Below are positions 6,756 to 15,924 of a stretch of DNA of 34,760 nt, in pieces. The position numbers and the translations under genes were made by a program. This stretch comes from Mycolicibacterium sp. (lineage in GTDB: Bacteria; Actinomycetota; Actinomycetes; Mycobacteriales; Mycobacteriaceae). Each line of letters opens with the position of its first letter. The stretch's first letter is position 1. Location of the stretch: NCBI RefSeq assembly GCF_017853185.1, contig NZ_JAFMJZ010000017.1, forward strand, positions 1 to 34,760. The letters run 5' to 3'. The notes beneath the pieces were generated by a model. That model had not been told where the DNA came from. It saw only the letters and a list, made by a program, of their open reading frames with translations, and did not search any database.

Positions 6756-9352
6756 TTTCCGGACCAGCGGCCGGCCGGGGTACCGGCTTCGGTCACCGGC
6801 GGCACCGGTGCGCCCTGATCGCCAGAAGGCTGGGATCCACCGGGAACCTGGGCCGACCACTCGGTGCCGATGCACAGCAGGCTGTGCGGCGTCGAGATGG
6901 TCTTCGGCAGCGGGATCCCGAAGCCCGGGATGCCCGGGATGGTGATCTGCGGCGGCGACAGCAGCGTGGCCACCCCCTGCGCGAGGTTCGGCAGCACGCT
7001 GACCGGCGGAGTCGGCAGTGCGGCCGCCGCGTCGGCGATCGGCGCGGCGGGGATCAGCCCGCTCAGACCCGGGTTGATCACGGCAGCGCTCGGTGTCGGA
7101 ATGCCGGGGACGAAGGCGCCCGGCCCCGGCGGGACGGCGGCCGCACCGCCGACCGGCACGCCGGGGATGACGGCGCCGGGGGCCGGCGGGACGAGGATCC
7201 CGGCACCGGCCGGAGCGCCCGGCAGGACGGCCGGCGGGACGGCAGCAGCGCCACCGAGCGGAATACCGGGGACCGCAGCCGGCGGCGTGGCGACGGCACC
7301 GGCGGCCGGAACAGCCGCGGCGGCCGGAACACCGGCAGCCGCTGGCGGGAACCCTGCCGCCAGCGAGGCGATAGCCTCGGCCGGCAGCGCTGCCAGCTGG
7401 GAAGCCTTGTGGTCGATGTCCTGCGAGTAGTCGCCCGCACCCCCGCCGGCGCCGGCGCCGGATCCGTTGCCCTGACCGATGCCCGCGCCTGGCTGGCCGG
7501 AGTCCTGGTCCCCGTGCCGGCCGGCATTGTCCTCGATGACCGCGGCCGGAACTCCGGCTCCGGTGCCGCCGGCACCCGGCGGCGTGGCGCCGGCGATGTC
7601 ACCGGCGACCGGGACGCCACCGGCACCCGCGGCGGGAACACCCGGAATCTCGGCGGGCGGCGTGGCGAGCCCACCCGCGCCACCGCCACCCGGAACCGCG
7701 GCAGCCGGCCCGGGGACCACGTCACCGAGGAGCCCGCCCGGAGTTCCCGGCACCGCGGCGCCGGGAAGGGCCGCCGCGTCCGCGATGGGAGCGCCGGGCG
7801 TTGGGGGCAGAGCCGCGCCCGGCAGAACAGGACCCTCGATCGCCGCAGCGGTCGGGATGCCCGGAATGGACAGCGGGGGGTCGCCTGCTCCGGAGATCGG
7901 GCCACCGGCAATCCCGCCGGGCAGTCCGCCACCCGGTGTGGCCGCACCCGGCAGCACATCGGCAAGGGGCAGGCCGGGGATGGTGATGTCGGGTGTGCCC
8001 GGGAATTCCGTGAAGCTGCCGAGGGGGATCTCGGTGCCGGGGATGTCGATCACGGTCCCGGGAACCGGAACCGAATTCTCAACGGCCCCAGCAGGACTGG
8101 GGACCGCGGGCACTCCCGGGGTGACCACCGAGGCGGCATCCGGAACCGCGGGCACCTCGAATCCCGGCGCACCGGGAGTGACGACGGCCGCAGGCGCGAG
8201 AGCACCCGGGGTGTCACCGCCGATGATCGGCGGCAGATCGACGGCGCCGGCGGCCGGAACGCCGGGCGTCGCCGCCGGCGGAACCGGAGGAAGGCCGGCG
8301 GCCGCAGGAGCAACGCCGCCGGGAACGACGGCAGGCGGAGTGGCGGGCGCGATGATCTCGCCGCCGGACGGAACACCGCCGACGCCGGCAGGGGCTCCGG
8401 GCGGAAGTGCGGCACCGCCGCTGACCGGGGCGCCGGGAACTCCGACGGGTCCGGACGGCGGAACGGCGGCGGCGTCAGCGATCGGCGCGGCGGGGACCAG
8501 TGCGTCGGGACCGGGGACTCCCGCTCCCAGCGCGGCGCCGGCAGCCTGACCGATGGCGGCACCGCTGTCACCGGCGACACCCGCGGCATCGGTGATCGCC
8601 TCGCCACCGGCACCAACACCGGCACCGGCACCAACACCTTCTCCGGCACCTGCTCCGGCACCTGCTCCGGCACCACCGGCGCCCAGCTCGCCGCCACCGA
8701 CCACACCGGCGGCAGCCTCGGCGCCGGGAATCCCGGATGCCTCGGCGATCGGCGCCCCGGCGGCCGCAGCCGGACCGGGAATCGCCGCACCGGGCGCGGG
8801 GACGCCACCGGCCGCCGCTGCGGGCGGGGTGCCGGGGACGGCTGCCGGAACACCGGGAAGACCGCCACCGGCACCGGCGGGCGGGGTCGGGGGAAGGCCG
8901 GCCGGCGGGTTGACCACACCGCCACCACCCGCAGCGGGCGGGGTGCCCGGCAGCGCGGCCGGCGGAGTGGGAACGCCGGCAACCGCGCCGGTCCCCGGAG
9001 CGCCCGGGGTGGAGGCCGGGGGAATCGGGACGCCGCCGGCGGCCGGGACGCCCGGGGCGCCCGGAACGCTGGCCGGCGGAATCGGCACGCCGCCGGCGGC
9101 GGAGGCCGGCGGGATCGGGCCACCGGCGACCGGCGACCGCGGGGTCAGGATGGAGGCGGCCGACGGCGGAATGCCCTGGGACAGGTCCGGCGGATTGGTC
9201 GCGACGCCCTGGAGGATGCTCAGGCACGGGATACCGCCCGGGGTGACGGACGGATCAGCGGCGGCAAGGGTGTTGAACAGCGGAGCTGTCCAGAAGAAAC
9301 CCACCGTCGCGATTACCGTGCCCGCCGCCACACGAGTGGTGGTCCGTGACAT
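6752..9352 (-). CDS. Large exported Pro/Ala/Gly-rich repeat protein
   Basis: An 866-residue low-complexity protein. Residues 1-32 form a signal peptide (basic MSRTTTR, hydrophobic core, then LAAADPS). A short unique region with one Cys (GGIPCLSIL) follows. Most of residues 70-810 is degenerate repeat of the type PGxPxAGGVPIPPAS, with recurring API(A)DAAA blocks, a Gly/Ala run (about 225-260) and one charged island (about 620-670, with GRHGDQDSGQ). The C-terminal 80 residues are unique again, with a second Cys (LLCIGTEW). The two unique ends with one Cys each could be disulphide-linked. This looks like a cell-wall-spanning or surface spacer protein. Very long frames on the plus strand here are composition shadows. 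The ATG at 9352 has a modest purine-rich site (GATGGGA). It is downstream of the MFS gene on the same strand, 163 bp apart. Confidence 0.8.
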   Translation of the reverse strand: MSRTTTRVAAGTVIATVGFFWTAPLFNTLAAADPSVTPGGIPCLSILQGVATNPPDLSQGIPPSAASILTPRSPVAGGPIPPASAAGGVPIPPASVPGAPGVPAAGGVPIPPASTPGAPGTGAVAGVPTPPAALPGTPPAAGGGGVVNPPAGLPPTPPAGAGGGLPGVPAAVPGTPPAAAAGGVPAPGAAIPGPAAAAGAPIAEASGIPGAEAAAGVVGGGELGAGGAGAGAGAGAGEGVGAGAGVGAGGEAITDAAGVAGDSGAAIGQAAGAALGAGVPGPDALVPAAPIADAAAVPPSGPVGVPGAPVSGGAALPPGAPAGVGGVPSGGEIIAPATPPAVVPGGVAPAAAGLPPVPPAATPGVPAAGAVDLPPIIGGDTPGALAPAAVVTPGAPGFEVPAVPDAASVVTPGVPAVPSPAGAVENSVPVPGTVIDIPGTEIPLGSFTEFPGTPDITIPGLPLADVLPGAATPGGGLPGGIAGGPISGAGDPPLSIPGIPTAAAIEGPVLPGAALPPTPGAPIADAAALPGAAVPGTPGGLLGDVVPGPAAAVPGGGGAGGLATPPAEIPGVPAAGAGGVPVAGDIAGATPPGAGGTGAGVPAAVIEDNAGRHGDQDSGQPGAGIGQGNGSGAGAGGGAGDYSQDIDHKASQLAALPAEAIASLAAGFPPAAAGVPAAAAVPAAGAVATPPAAVPGIPLGGAAAVPPAVLPGAPAGAGILVPPAPGAVIPGVPVGGAAAVPPGPGAFVPGIPTPSAAVINPGLSGLIPAAPIADAAAALPTPPVSVLPNLAQGVATLLSPPQITIPGIPGFGIPLPKTISTPHSLLCIGTEWSAQVPGGSQPSGDQGAPVPPVTEAGTPAGRWSGN

Positions 9353-9462
9353 TTGCTATCCCATCTCTGTTTGCGCCTCTGAGCCGAGACTCAGATCTGA
9401 AGGCGAAACTACAGACGTGTAAGTCTCGGAAGGGCCCGACAACTTGGGCGTTTACCGAACCG

Positions 9463-9490
9463 TGGCCAACCGGTGGCGCACCGGTTACCA
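9463..9490 (-). terminator. Hairpin after the uvrB-MFS operon
   Basis: AACCGGTG (9468-9475) and CACCGGTT (9479-9486) are perfect complements around GCG, extended by TGG/CCA at 9463-9465 and 9488-9490 after a short interior loop. It begins about 26 nt past the MFS stop. No T run follows on the minus strand, so it would be a GC-rich terminator without a U tail, or an operator for the repeat-protein gene that starts at 9352. Confidence 0.4.
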
Positions 9491-9515
9491 AGCGCCGCGA
9501 AAGGGGCCGAACGGA

Positions 9516-10928
9516 CTACTTTTCCGGCTGTCGGCACGCCCGCCGGGATGCCACGACACCGACCAGCACCAGCCCTGCGAACAGGGCGAACATCGACCGC
9601 GCCGCGGTGACGTCCGGCGAGTCGCGCAGGTTCACCACCACGCCGGCCAGGCCGGCCCCGAACGCCCCGCAGATCAACTGCACGGTGTTGACCGCCGCGG
9701 AGGCGATCGCCTGTTCGCCGGGTTCCCCGGCCCTCTCCTGGGTGGCCGATCCCATCGCCCAGACCGACAGGTGCGGCCAGGCACTGCCGATCCCGGCCCC
9801 GGTGACCACCAGTGCCAGGGCCCAGAGCGCGACCGCCGGTGGACCGGCGCCCTCCTGCTGGGCCAGCGCAGCAAGACCAAGGCCCGCCGCCATCACCACC
9901 GGGGCCAGCGTCACCACCCGCGCCGCGACCGAGCGGCGCCCGATCGAGGCGCTGCGGATCTCGCCGACGGTCCAGCCGACCGACAGGGCGGCGCCGAGGA
10001 ATCCGGCGATCACCGGCGACAGCCCGGCCAGCCGCTGACCGAACAGCGGCACGTACATGTCGACCATGGTGGCGGCCATCAGCAGACCCAGCGTCAGGTA
10101 GATCCACTTCAGAGGACCCGGCCGGAACACCGCTCGCGGCAGCACCCTCGCGGCCCCCTCCCTCTGCGCGCCGGCCCGCCGATCCACGGCGAGGAACGCC
10201 ACCACCAGCCCGGCGGCCAGCGCCAGCAGCGCCGCGGTGGCGGCCGGGTCCGCCGGGACCGCGGCGAGGCTGACGATCAGCGCAGCCAGACCGAGAAGCG
10301 TCAGCGACCATACCGGGATTCCCAGGGCTGCCCCGGAATGGCCGCGGCCGGCCGGCAACGCCAGCGGAACGAGACCGGCGACCACTACCGCGAGGATCAG
10401 CAGGAGCGCGAAACCGCCACGCCAGGAACCGAATTGGGCGAACAGGCCGCCGGATACCGGGCCGAGCAGAGTGCCCACTCCCCCCATCGCGGACACCGTC
10501 GCGGCGGCCCGGGTCCACAGCCGCTCGGGCAGCACCGCGCTGATCACCGCGTAGCCGAGGCCGGCCAGCACACCACCGGCGAGGCCCTGCACGGCCCGGC
10601 CCGCAAGCAGCACCGGCATGCTCGGCGCCAATGCGCAGACGGCACTTCCGGCGGCGAAAGACAGCAGTGCGCCGAAGTAGGAGAGCCGGGGCCCGAACCG
10701 GGTCAGCACCGGCCCGACCGTCGTCGCGCCGATCACCGAGGCCACCAGGTACACCGTGGTCACCCAGGCGTACAACCGGGCGCCGCCGATCTCCCCGGTG
10801 GCCGTCGGCAGCAGGCTCATCGTGATGAACTCGTTGGTCGCGTAGATCGCGACCCCGCCCGCGAGAACCGTTGCAGCGCCGCGATATCGGCGGCTGAACA
10901 ACTCACCCCAGCTGCCGGCGCCCGTCAC
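9516..10928 (-). CDS. MFS efflux-type transporter (Rv1634-like)
   Basis: A 470-residue major facilitator protein with about 12-14 hydrophobic segments. The loop after segment 2 carries a motif-A-like [10 protein letters not shown], and [26 protein letters not shown] resembles the drug/H+ antiporter motif region of segments 4-5. The substrate is unknown; position and similarity match Rv1634, annotated as a possible drug efflux protein. It starts with GTG at 10928, whose last bases overlap the uvrB stop (GTGA, 4 nt), so it is translated from the same mRNA as uvrB. Expression with uvrB could therefore rise after DNA damage, which is inference. Confidence 0.88.
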   Translation of the reverse strand: MTGAGSWGELFSRRYRGAATVLAGGVAIYATNEFITMSLLPTATGEIGGARLYAWVTTVYLVASVIGATTVGPVLTRFGPRLSYFGALLSFAAGSAVCALAPSMPVLLAGRAVQGLAGGVLAGLGYAVISAVLPERLWTRAAATVSAMGGVGTLLGPVSGGLFAQFGSWRGGFALLLILAVVVAGLVPLALPAGRGHSGAALGIPVWSLTLLGLAALIVSLAAVPADPAATAALLALAAGLVVAFLAVDRRAGAQREGAARVLPRAVFRPGPLKWIYLTLGLLMAATMVDMYVPLFGQRLAGLSPVIAGFLGAALSVGWTVGEIRSASIGRRSVAARVVTLAPVVMAAGLGLAALAQQEGAGPPAVALWALALVVTGAGIGSAWPHLSVWAMGSATQERAGEPGEQAIASAAVNTVQLICGAFGAGLAGVVVNLRDSPDVTAARSMFALFAGLVLVGVVASRRACRQPEK

Positions 10929-13114
10929 TTCAAGCCGGCGGCGTCCATGCCGCGCAGTTCCTTCTTCAGGTCGTGGATCTCGTCACGAAGCCGCGCGGCC
11001 AGTTCGAACTGCAGGTCGCGGGCGGCCGCCATCATCTGGTTGGTCAGATCCTTGATGAGATCGGCCAACTCGGCCCGCGGCATGGACGCCACGTCGCGCC
11101 CTTCGATGATGCCCGCGCTGACCGAACGGCCGGCCTCCCCCTGCGCACGGCGCCCGCGGGAGGCGTTGCGCCCGCCGACCTGGATCGATTCGGTGGCCTC
11201 CGTATCTTCGGCCTCGCTGTAGACCTGGTCGAGGATGTCGTTGATCTTCTTGCGCAACGGTTGCGGGTCGATGCCGCGCTCCTCGTTGTAGGCGACCTGT
11301 TTGGCGCGACGACGATCGGTCTCCTCGATGGCCTGCTGCATCGAGTCGGTGAGTTTGTCGGCGTACATGTGCACCTCGCCGGAGACGTTGCGCGCGGCGC
11401 GGCCGATGGTCTGGATCAGGCTGCGGGCCGAGCGCAGGAAGCCCTCCTTGTCGGCGTCGAGGATCGAGACCAGCGAGACCTCCGGCAGGTCCAGGCCCTC
11501 GCGCAGCAGGTTGATGCCGATCAGCACGTCGTACTCGCCGAGCCGGAGCTGACGCAGCAGTTCCACCCGCCGCAGGGTGTCGACCTCGGAGTGCAGATAC
11601 CGCACCCGGATGCCCATCTCGAGCAGGTAGTCGGTGAGGTCCTCGGCCATCTTCTTGGTGAGCGTGGTGACCAGCACCCGCTCGTCGCGCTCGGCGCGGG
11701 CGCGGATCTCCCCGATCAGGTCGTCGATCTGTCCCTTGGTGGGTTTGACGACGATCTTGGGATCGACCAGGCCGGTCGGCCGGATGACCTGCTCGACGAA
11801 TTCTCCCCCGCTGGCGGCCAGCTCGTAGGGCCCGGGGGTGGCCGACAGATACACCGTCTGGCCGATCCGACCGGCGAACTCCTCCCAGGTCAGCGGGCGG
11901 TTGTCGACGGCCGAGGGCAGCCGGAAGCCGAACTCCACCAGGTTGCGCTTGCGGGACATGTCACCCTCGTACATGCCGCCGATCTGCGGGACGGTGACGT
12001 GCGACTCGTCGATGACGAGCAGGAAATCCTCCGGGAAGTAGTCCAGCAGGGTGGCCGGCGCCGAGCCCGCCGGCCGGCCGTCGATGTGCCGGGAGTAGTT
12101 CTCGATGCCGGAGCAGAACCCGACCTGGCGCATCATCTCGATGTCGTAGTTGGTACGCATCCGAAGCCGTTGAGCCTCCAGCAGTTTGCCCTTGTTCTCC
12201 AGGTCGGCCAGCCGCTCGGCGAGCTCGGACTCGATGGAGGAGATCGCCTGCGCCATCCGCTCCGGACCGGCGACGTAATGGGTGGCCGGGAAGATCCGCA
12301 GCGAGTCCACCTTGCGGACCACGTCACCGGTCAGCGGGTGCAGGTAGTACAGCGCCTCGATCTCGTCCCCGAAGTACTCGATGCGGATGGCGAGTTCCTC
12401 GTAGGACGGGATGATCTCGACGGTGTCCCCGCGGACCCGGAAGGTGCCCCGGGTGAACGCCACGTCATTGCGGTCGTACTGGACGTCGACCAGCAATCGC
12501 AGCAGTCCGTCGCGGGGCACCTCGCTGCCGACCTGAAGTTCCACCGAACGGTCGAGGTAGGACTGCGGGGTGCCCAGGCCGTAGATGCACGACACCGAGG
12601 CGACAACGACGACGTCGCGGCGGGACAGCAGCGCCGAGGTGGCCGAGTGCCGCAGCCGCTCGACGTCGTCGTTGATCGAGCTGTCCTTCTCGATGTAGGT
12701 GTCCGTCTGGGCGATATAGGCCTCGGGTTGGTAGTAGTCGTAGTACGACACGAAGTACTCGACGGCGTTGTGCGGCAACATCTCCCGCAGTTCATTGGCC
12801 AGCTGGGCGGCCAGCGTCTTGTTGGGGGCCATCACCAGGGTGGGACGCTGCAGCCGCTCGATGAGCCAGGCCGTGGTCGCCGACTTGCCGGTGCCGGTGG
12901 CGCCGAGCAGAACGACGTCGCGCTCCCCCGCCCGGATCCGGCGCTCCAGCTCCTCGATGGCGGCGGGCTGATCCCCGGCCGGCTGGTACTCGCTGACGAC
13001 CTCGAACTCGGCGCCCGCACGCACCACGTCCTCGACAGCACGGTATTCGGAGTGCGCCAGCACGGGCTCACCCGGAGAGACGTCCCAGGCGGGCTGTTCC
13101 GTCGCGAATGCCAT
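10925..13114 (-). CDS. uvrB: Excinuclease ABC subunit B
   Basis: A 729-residue UvrB, the damage-verifying helicase-like subunit of nucleotide excision repair that works with UvrA and UvrC. Visible features are Walker A GATGTGKS (71-78), the beta-hairpin region [15 protein letters not shown], the DESH Walker B box, helicase motifs V/VI ([22 protein letters not shown]) and a C-terminal UVR motif ([28 protein letters not shown]) for UvrC contact. The ATG at 13114 gives about 30 extra residues compared with the 698-aa M. tuberculosis protein; a GTG at codon 31 would match that shorter form. The ATG is favoured because a -10 box lies exactly at leaderless spacing. The gene is first in an operon with the MFS pump. 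Confidence 0.98.
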   Translation of the reverse strand: MAFATEQPAWDVSPGEPVLAHSEYRAVEDVVRAGAEFEVVSEYQPAGDQPAAIEELERRIRAGERDVVLLGATGTGKSATTAWLIERLQRPTLVMAPNKTLAAQLANELREMLPHNAVEYFVSYYDYYQPEAYIAQTDTYIEKDSSINDDVERLRHSATSALLSRRDVVVVASVSCIYGLGTPQSYLDRSVELQVGSEVPRDGLLRLLVDVQYDRNDVAFTRGTFRVRGDTVEIIPSYEELAIRIEYFGDEIEALYYLHPLTGDVVRKVDSLRIFPATHYVAGPERMAQAISSIESELAERLADLENKGKLLEAQRLRMRTNYDIEMMRQVGFCSGIENYSRHIDGRPAGSAPATLLDYFPEDFLLVIDESHVTVPQIGGMYEGDMSRKRNLVEFGFRLPSAVDNRPLTWEEFAGRIGQTVYLSATPGPYELAASGGEFVEQVIRPTGLVDPKIVVKPTKGQIDDLIGEIRARAERDERVLVTTLTKKMAEDLTDYLLEMGIRVRYLHSEVDTLRRVELLRQLRLGEYDVLIGINLLREGLDLPEVSLVSILDADKEGFLRSARSLIQTIGRAARNVSGEVHMYADKLTDSMQQAIEETDRRRAKQVAYNEERGIDPQPLRKKINDILDQVYSEAEDTEATESIQVGGRNASRGRRAQGEAGRSVSAGIIEGRDVASMPRAELADLIKDLTNQMMAAARDLQFELAARLRDEIHDLKKELRGMDAAGLK

Positions 13115-13120
13115 GCATAC

Positions 13121-13143
13121 AGGGTAGGCGGGACCCCGGACAC
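13121..13143 (-). promoter_or_regulatory. Leaderless uvrB promoter with RecA-NDp/PafBC-like element
   Basis: Read on the minus strand, TACCCT (13126-13121) fits TAnnnT and is 6 nt before the uvrB ATG at 13114, so transcription would start on the ATG. Eight nt upstream of the box is GTGTCCGGG (13143-13135). The mycobacterial DNA-damage promoter consensus bound by PafBC is TTGTCRGTG-N8-TAnnnT; spacing is exact and 6 of 9 bases match, including the TGTC core. Confidence 0.5.
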
Positions 13144-13146
13144 CTT

Positions 13147-13152
13147 TAGGCT
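13147..13152 (+). promoter_or_regulatory. Leaderless sulP-operon -10 box
   Basis: TAGGCT (13147-13152) fits TAnnnT and is 6 nt before the GTG at 13159. Transcription would start on the GTG, and no Shine-Dalgarno sequence is present. The box overlaps the upstream side of the divergent uvrB promoter. Confidence 0.5.
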
Positions 13153-13158
13153 CGCACG

Positions 13159-14934
13159 GTGGCGAACAAGTGGAGTCAGGAGTTCCTCCTGTTCCCGACG
13201 CTGCGCGGGTACCGCCGGCGGTGGCTGCCGCGCGACATCGTGGCCGGGGTGACGTTCGGTGCCGTCACCATGCCGGGCCAGCTGGCGACCGCACATCTGG
13301 CCGGAATGCCGCCGATCACCGGCCTCTACGGATTCGTCGTGGCGACCGTCGTCGCGGCCGCGGTCTCCACCAATCGGCACCTGGCCATGGGCGTGGACAG
13401 CACCGTGGCGCCCATCCTGGCCACCGGTCTCACGGCGGTCGGCGCGACCTTCGAGACCCGCTACTACATCGGACTGGCCCTGGTCACCGCGTTCCTGGTC
13501 GGGGTGTTCACGCTCATCATCGGGGTCGGCCGGCTCGGCTGGGTCGGCGACTTCCTGTCCCGGCCGGTGATGATCGGGTTCTTCGGCGGGATCGCGGTGA
13601 TCATCATCGCCCACCAGATCCCGGGACTGCTCGGCGTCGAGGAGGGGCACGGCCGGACCATCCCGCGGATCATTCAGGTGATTCACCAGATACCGCAGGC
13701 CAACATCCCGTCGCTGATCCTCGGCCTCACGTCGCTGGTGCTGCTGCTGGGCATCGCCCGGATCAGCCGGCGGATCCCGGGCGCCCTGATCGTCCTGGTG
13801 CTCTCGACGCTGGCGATGATCGCGTTCCACCTGAGGGACAGAGGCGTGGAGGCCCTCGGACCGCTGGAGCGCGGCCTTCCTGAGGTCAGCCTTCCGCAGT
13901 TCTCCTTCGAGGCGGTCGAGGCCGTGCTGAGCACGGCTCTGGTGATCGCGATCTTCTGCCTGGCGCAGACCGCGGCCACCACCCGGTCGGCGGCCAACCT
14001 CGGCGGGTTCGAGACCGACGTCAACGCCGACTTCCGGGCGCTGGGGCTGGCCAACATCGCCTCCAGCATGGTCGGCTCCTTCACCATCAACGCCAGCCCG
14101 CCGTCGACGACGATCATCGCCGAGTCCCGCGGGCGGTCCCAGTTGGCGTCGCTGATCGCCTCGGCGATCGCCGTCGTCGTGCTGTTCTTCAGCCAGCTGA
14201 TCGAGAACCTGCCGATGGCGACGCTGTCGGCGGTGCTGATCTACATCGCCATCAAGATCTTCCGGGTCGACCAGATGCGGGCCACCGCCCAATACTCCTG
14301 GCGCGCATTCGCTTTGATGCTCATCTCGCTGTCCGGCACGGTGCTGCTCGGCATCGTCTACGGGGTGCTGTTCGCGGTCGTGGTGTCGTTCATCTACCAG
14401 GCGTCCCGCACCGCCCGCCCCGAGTTGCTGCGACTCGGCCGGTCCGCGGAGGGCACCTGGCTGCCGCTCGGAGACGACCGGTCCGAGCCGGTGCCCGGTA
14501 TCGCCGGTTTCTCCCTCAACGGGCCGCTGTGGTTCGGCAACGCCAACTGGTTCCGGATGCAGTTGATCGGCGCACTACCGGACGAGGACGACGAGCAGAA
14601 CCCCGACGAGGACTGTGAGGACCAGCCCGATCTGCTGGTGCTCGACGCCCGACGGATCGACGACGTCGACTTCACCGGATTCGAGGCGCTGTCCGACGTC
14701 GCCGAGGTGGCCGCGCTACGCGGTGTGCCGTTCGTGGTGGTGGTGCAGAAGGGCAGGACCGAGCGGGCCTTCAAGGGCGGCGGGTTCTCCGAACTGCTGG
14801 GCCGGTCACGGTTCTTCGACACCATCCCGCTGGCGATCGCCGCCTTCCCGAACCTGCGGGCCAACCGGCACCCCGGCGGGGACGGGGGCGTCGACCGCGA
14901 CGAGAGAGACGACCATGCATCCACCCAAGCATGA
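13159..14934 (+). CDS. SulP-family anion permease with STAS domain
   Basis: A 591-residue SLC26/SulP transporter. The N-terminal domain has about 12-14 membrane segments (residues 25-415) with the family region [34 protein letters not shown] cytosolic STAS domain follows (about 450-570), seen in [20 protein letters not shown]. An acidic insert [15 protein letters not shown] sits inside the STAS domain. SulP proteins carry sulfate, bicarbonate or other anions; the substrate cannot be told. The start is GTG at 13159 (VANKWSQ). The 3' end overlaps the DUF402 gene by 20 nt, and the three plus-strand genes to 15924 form one operon. I do not recall a SulP gene at this place in M. tuberculosis. Confidence 0.92.
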   Translation: MANKWSQEFLLFPTLRGYRRRWLPRDIVAGVTFGAVTMPGQLATAHLAGMPPITGLYGFVVATVVAAAVSTNRHLAMGVDSTVAPILATGLTAVGATFETRYYIGLALVTAFLVGVFTLIIGVGRLGWVGDFLSRPVMIGFFGGIAVIIIAHQIPGLLGVEEGHGRTIPRIIQVIHQIPQANIPSLILGLTSLVLLLGIARISRRIPGALIVLVLSTLAMIAFHLRDRGVEALGPLERGLPEVSLPQFSFEAVEAVLSTALVIAIFCLAQTAATTRSAANLGGFETDVNADFRALGLANIASSMVGSFTINASPPSTTIIAESRGRSQLASLIASAIAVVVLFFSQLIENLPMATLSAVLIYIAIKIFRVDQMRATAQYSWRAFALMLISLSGTVLLGIVYGVLFAVVVSFIYQASRTARPELLRLGRSAEGTWLPLGDDRSEPVPGIAGFSLNGPLWFGNANWFRMQLIGALPDEDDEQNPDEDCEDQPDLLVLDARRIDDVDFTGFEALSDVAEVAALRGVPFVVVVQKGRTERAFKGGGFSELLGRSRFFDTIPLAIAAFPNLRANRHPGGDGGVDRDERDDHASTQA

Positions 14935-15421
14935 GATCTTCGATCTGACCGCCGGCACCAACACCGATCCCAAGGGCATCGTCCGCGAGGTCGACGAGTA
15001 CCGGCTGACCCCGTGGGGCCTGTACATGGCCCGCCCCACCCCGGGCCGGCCCCAGTTCCACTACCTCGAGTCCTGGCTGCTCCCGGATCTGGGCCTGCGA
15101 GCGAACGTCTTCCACTTCAACCCGGGCTACGAGCGGGACCAGGACTACTACCTCGACATCGGTCGGATCACCGCCGGCGCCGACCGTTGGGAGGCCGAGG
15201 ACCACTATCTCGACCTGGTGGTGCGCACCGGAACCGGAACCGAGGTGACCGACGTCGACGAACTCCTCGAGGCGCACGACGCCGGCCTGCTGGACGGCCG
15301 TACCGCGGAATCCGCCCTGAACACGGCGTTTTCCACGGTCTCCGGGCTGGCTGCGCACGGCCACGACCTGAACGCCTGGCTGGCCGGCACCGGCGTGGAC
15401 CTGACCTGGCGGCAGGCGTAA
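14915..15421 (+). CDS. DUF402-family protein (Rv1632c-like)
   Basis: A 168-residue soluble protein beginning [11 protein letters not shown]. The core YLESWLLPDLGLRANVFHFNPGYERDQDYYLDIGRI is the DUF402 (FomD-like barrel) region, with several acidic residues of the type that bind a metal (D-x-Y-x-D around DYYLDIG). DUF402 proteins include nucleoside phosphatases and FomD hydrolase, but the role of this mycobacterial branch is not known. It matches Rv1632c in position and strand relative to uvrB and coaE. The ATG at 14915 is chosen because upstream sequence in the frame is only a shadow of the SulP gene; it overlaps that gene by 20 nt. Its TAA stop overlaps the next ATG (TAATG). Confidence 0.85.
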   Translation: MHPPKHEIFDLTAGTNTDPKGIVREVDEYRLTPWGLYMARPTPGRPQFHYLESWLLPDLGLRANVFHFNPGYERDQDYYLDIGRITAGADRWEAEDHYLDLVVRTGTGTEVTDVDELLEAHDAGLLDGRTAESALNTAFSTVSGLAAHGHDLNAWLAGTGVDLTWRQA

Positions 15422-15924
15422 TGTCGAGCCCCGTGGGACAGGCGAGACGCATGGTGACGGTTGGCGCGATTGTCACGTTGGCGGCCGGTCTTGCCCCGGC
15501 GGCTGCCACCGCCGATGAGATCCAGCAGCACAACATCACCTACCGGGCCCGGGTCGACGGAATCGCGCGCGGCGCCGAGATCTACTACCGGATCAGTGAC
15601 ACCGAGGCCAACAGCGCAAATCCGATGATGTTGCCGGGCCGCACCTTCGAGGCCACCGGCGTGCTGACCGATCCCAAACAGGCCGGCATGCGGATCTCCA
15701 TTCAGTGGCCGTACTCGGCCAACCTGACCTGCGAGATCCTGGTCGACGATGAAGTCGTCACCCAGGCCAGCCAGTTCATCAGCCCACGGCTCACCCCGGT
15801 CCGCAACGATCCGGACTACGGGGCGATGAACTGCGGCGCACCGTTGGACAATCTGCCGGGCGGTCCGCCGGTGGTGCTGGACGGCACCGCGATCGAACCG
15901 CTACCCGTCACAGCGGTCAGGTAG
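15421..15924 (+). CDS. Secreted hypothetical protein, MmpS-like in style
   Basis: A 167-residue protein with a Sec signal peptide (about 1-32: QARRM, hydrophobic VTVGAIVTLAAGLAPAAA, cleavage near ATA-DE). The mature part is beta-rich: YRARVDGIARGAEIYYRI, MRISIQWPYSANLTCEILVDDEVV. Two cysteines (in NLTCEI and MNCGAP) could form a disulphide. The C-I-x-V-D pattern followed by a late Cys is reminiscent of MmpS accessory proteins, but similarity is weak and I make no firm assignment. The ATG is translationally coupled to the DUF402 stop. The 3' end overlaps coaE by 8 nt, tail to tail. Confidence 0.8.
   Translation: MSSPVGQARRMVTVGAIVTLAAGLAPAAATADEIQQHNITYRARVDGIARGAEIYYRISDTEANSANPMMLPGRTFEATGVLTDPKQAGMRISIQWPYSANLTCEILVDDEVVTQASQFISPRLTPVRNDPDYGAMNCGAPLDNLPGGPPVVLDGTAIEPLPVTAVR
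15897..15917. terminator. Hairpin at convergent ends of secreted-protein gene and coaE
   Basis: ACCGCT (15897-15902) and AGCGGT (15912-15917) are perfect complements with a 9-nt loop. The hairpin sits beside the plus-strand TAG (15922-15924) and touches the minus-strand TGA of coaE (complement of 15917-15919). No T run is present on either side. Confidence 0.3.

Noticed and set aside
6884-9349. Very long plus-strand frames (up to 821 aa) opposite the Pro/Ala/Gly repeat gene
   Set aside because: They are Arg/Gly/Asp-rich mirror images of the repeat gene. No signal peptide, start site or domain is seen, and GC-rich repeats keep all frames open.
10973-13252. 759-aa plus-strand frame opposite uvrB
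   Set aside because: It is a shadow of a highly conserved gene. No ribosome-binding site or recognisable domain.
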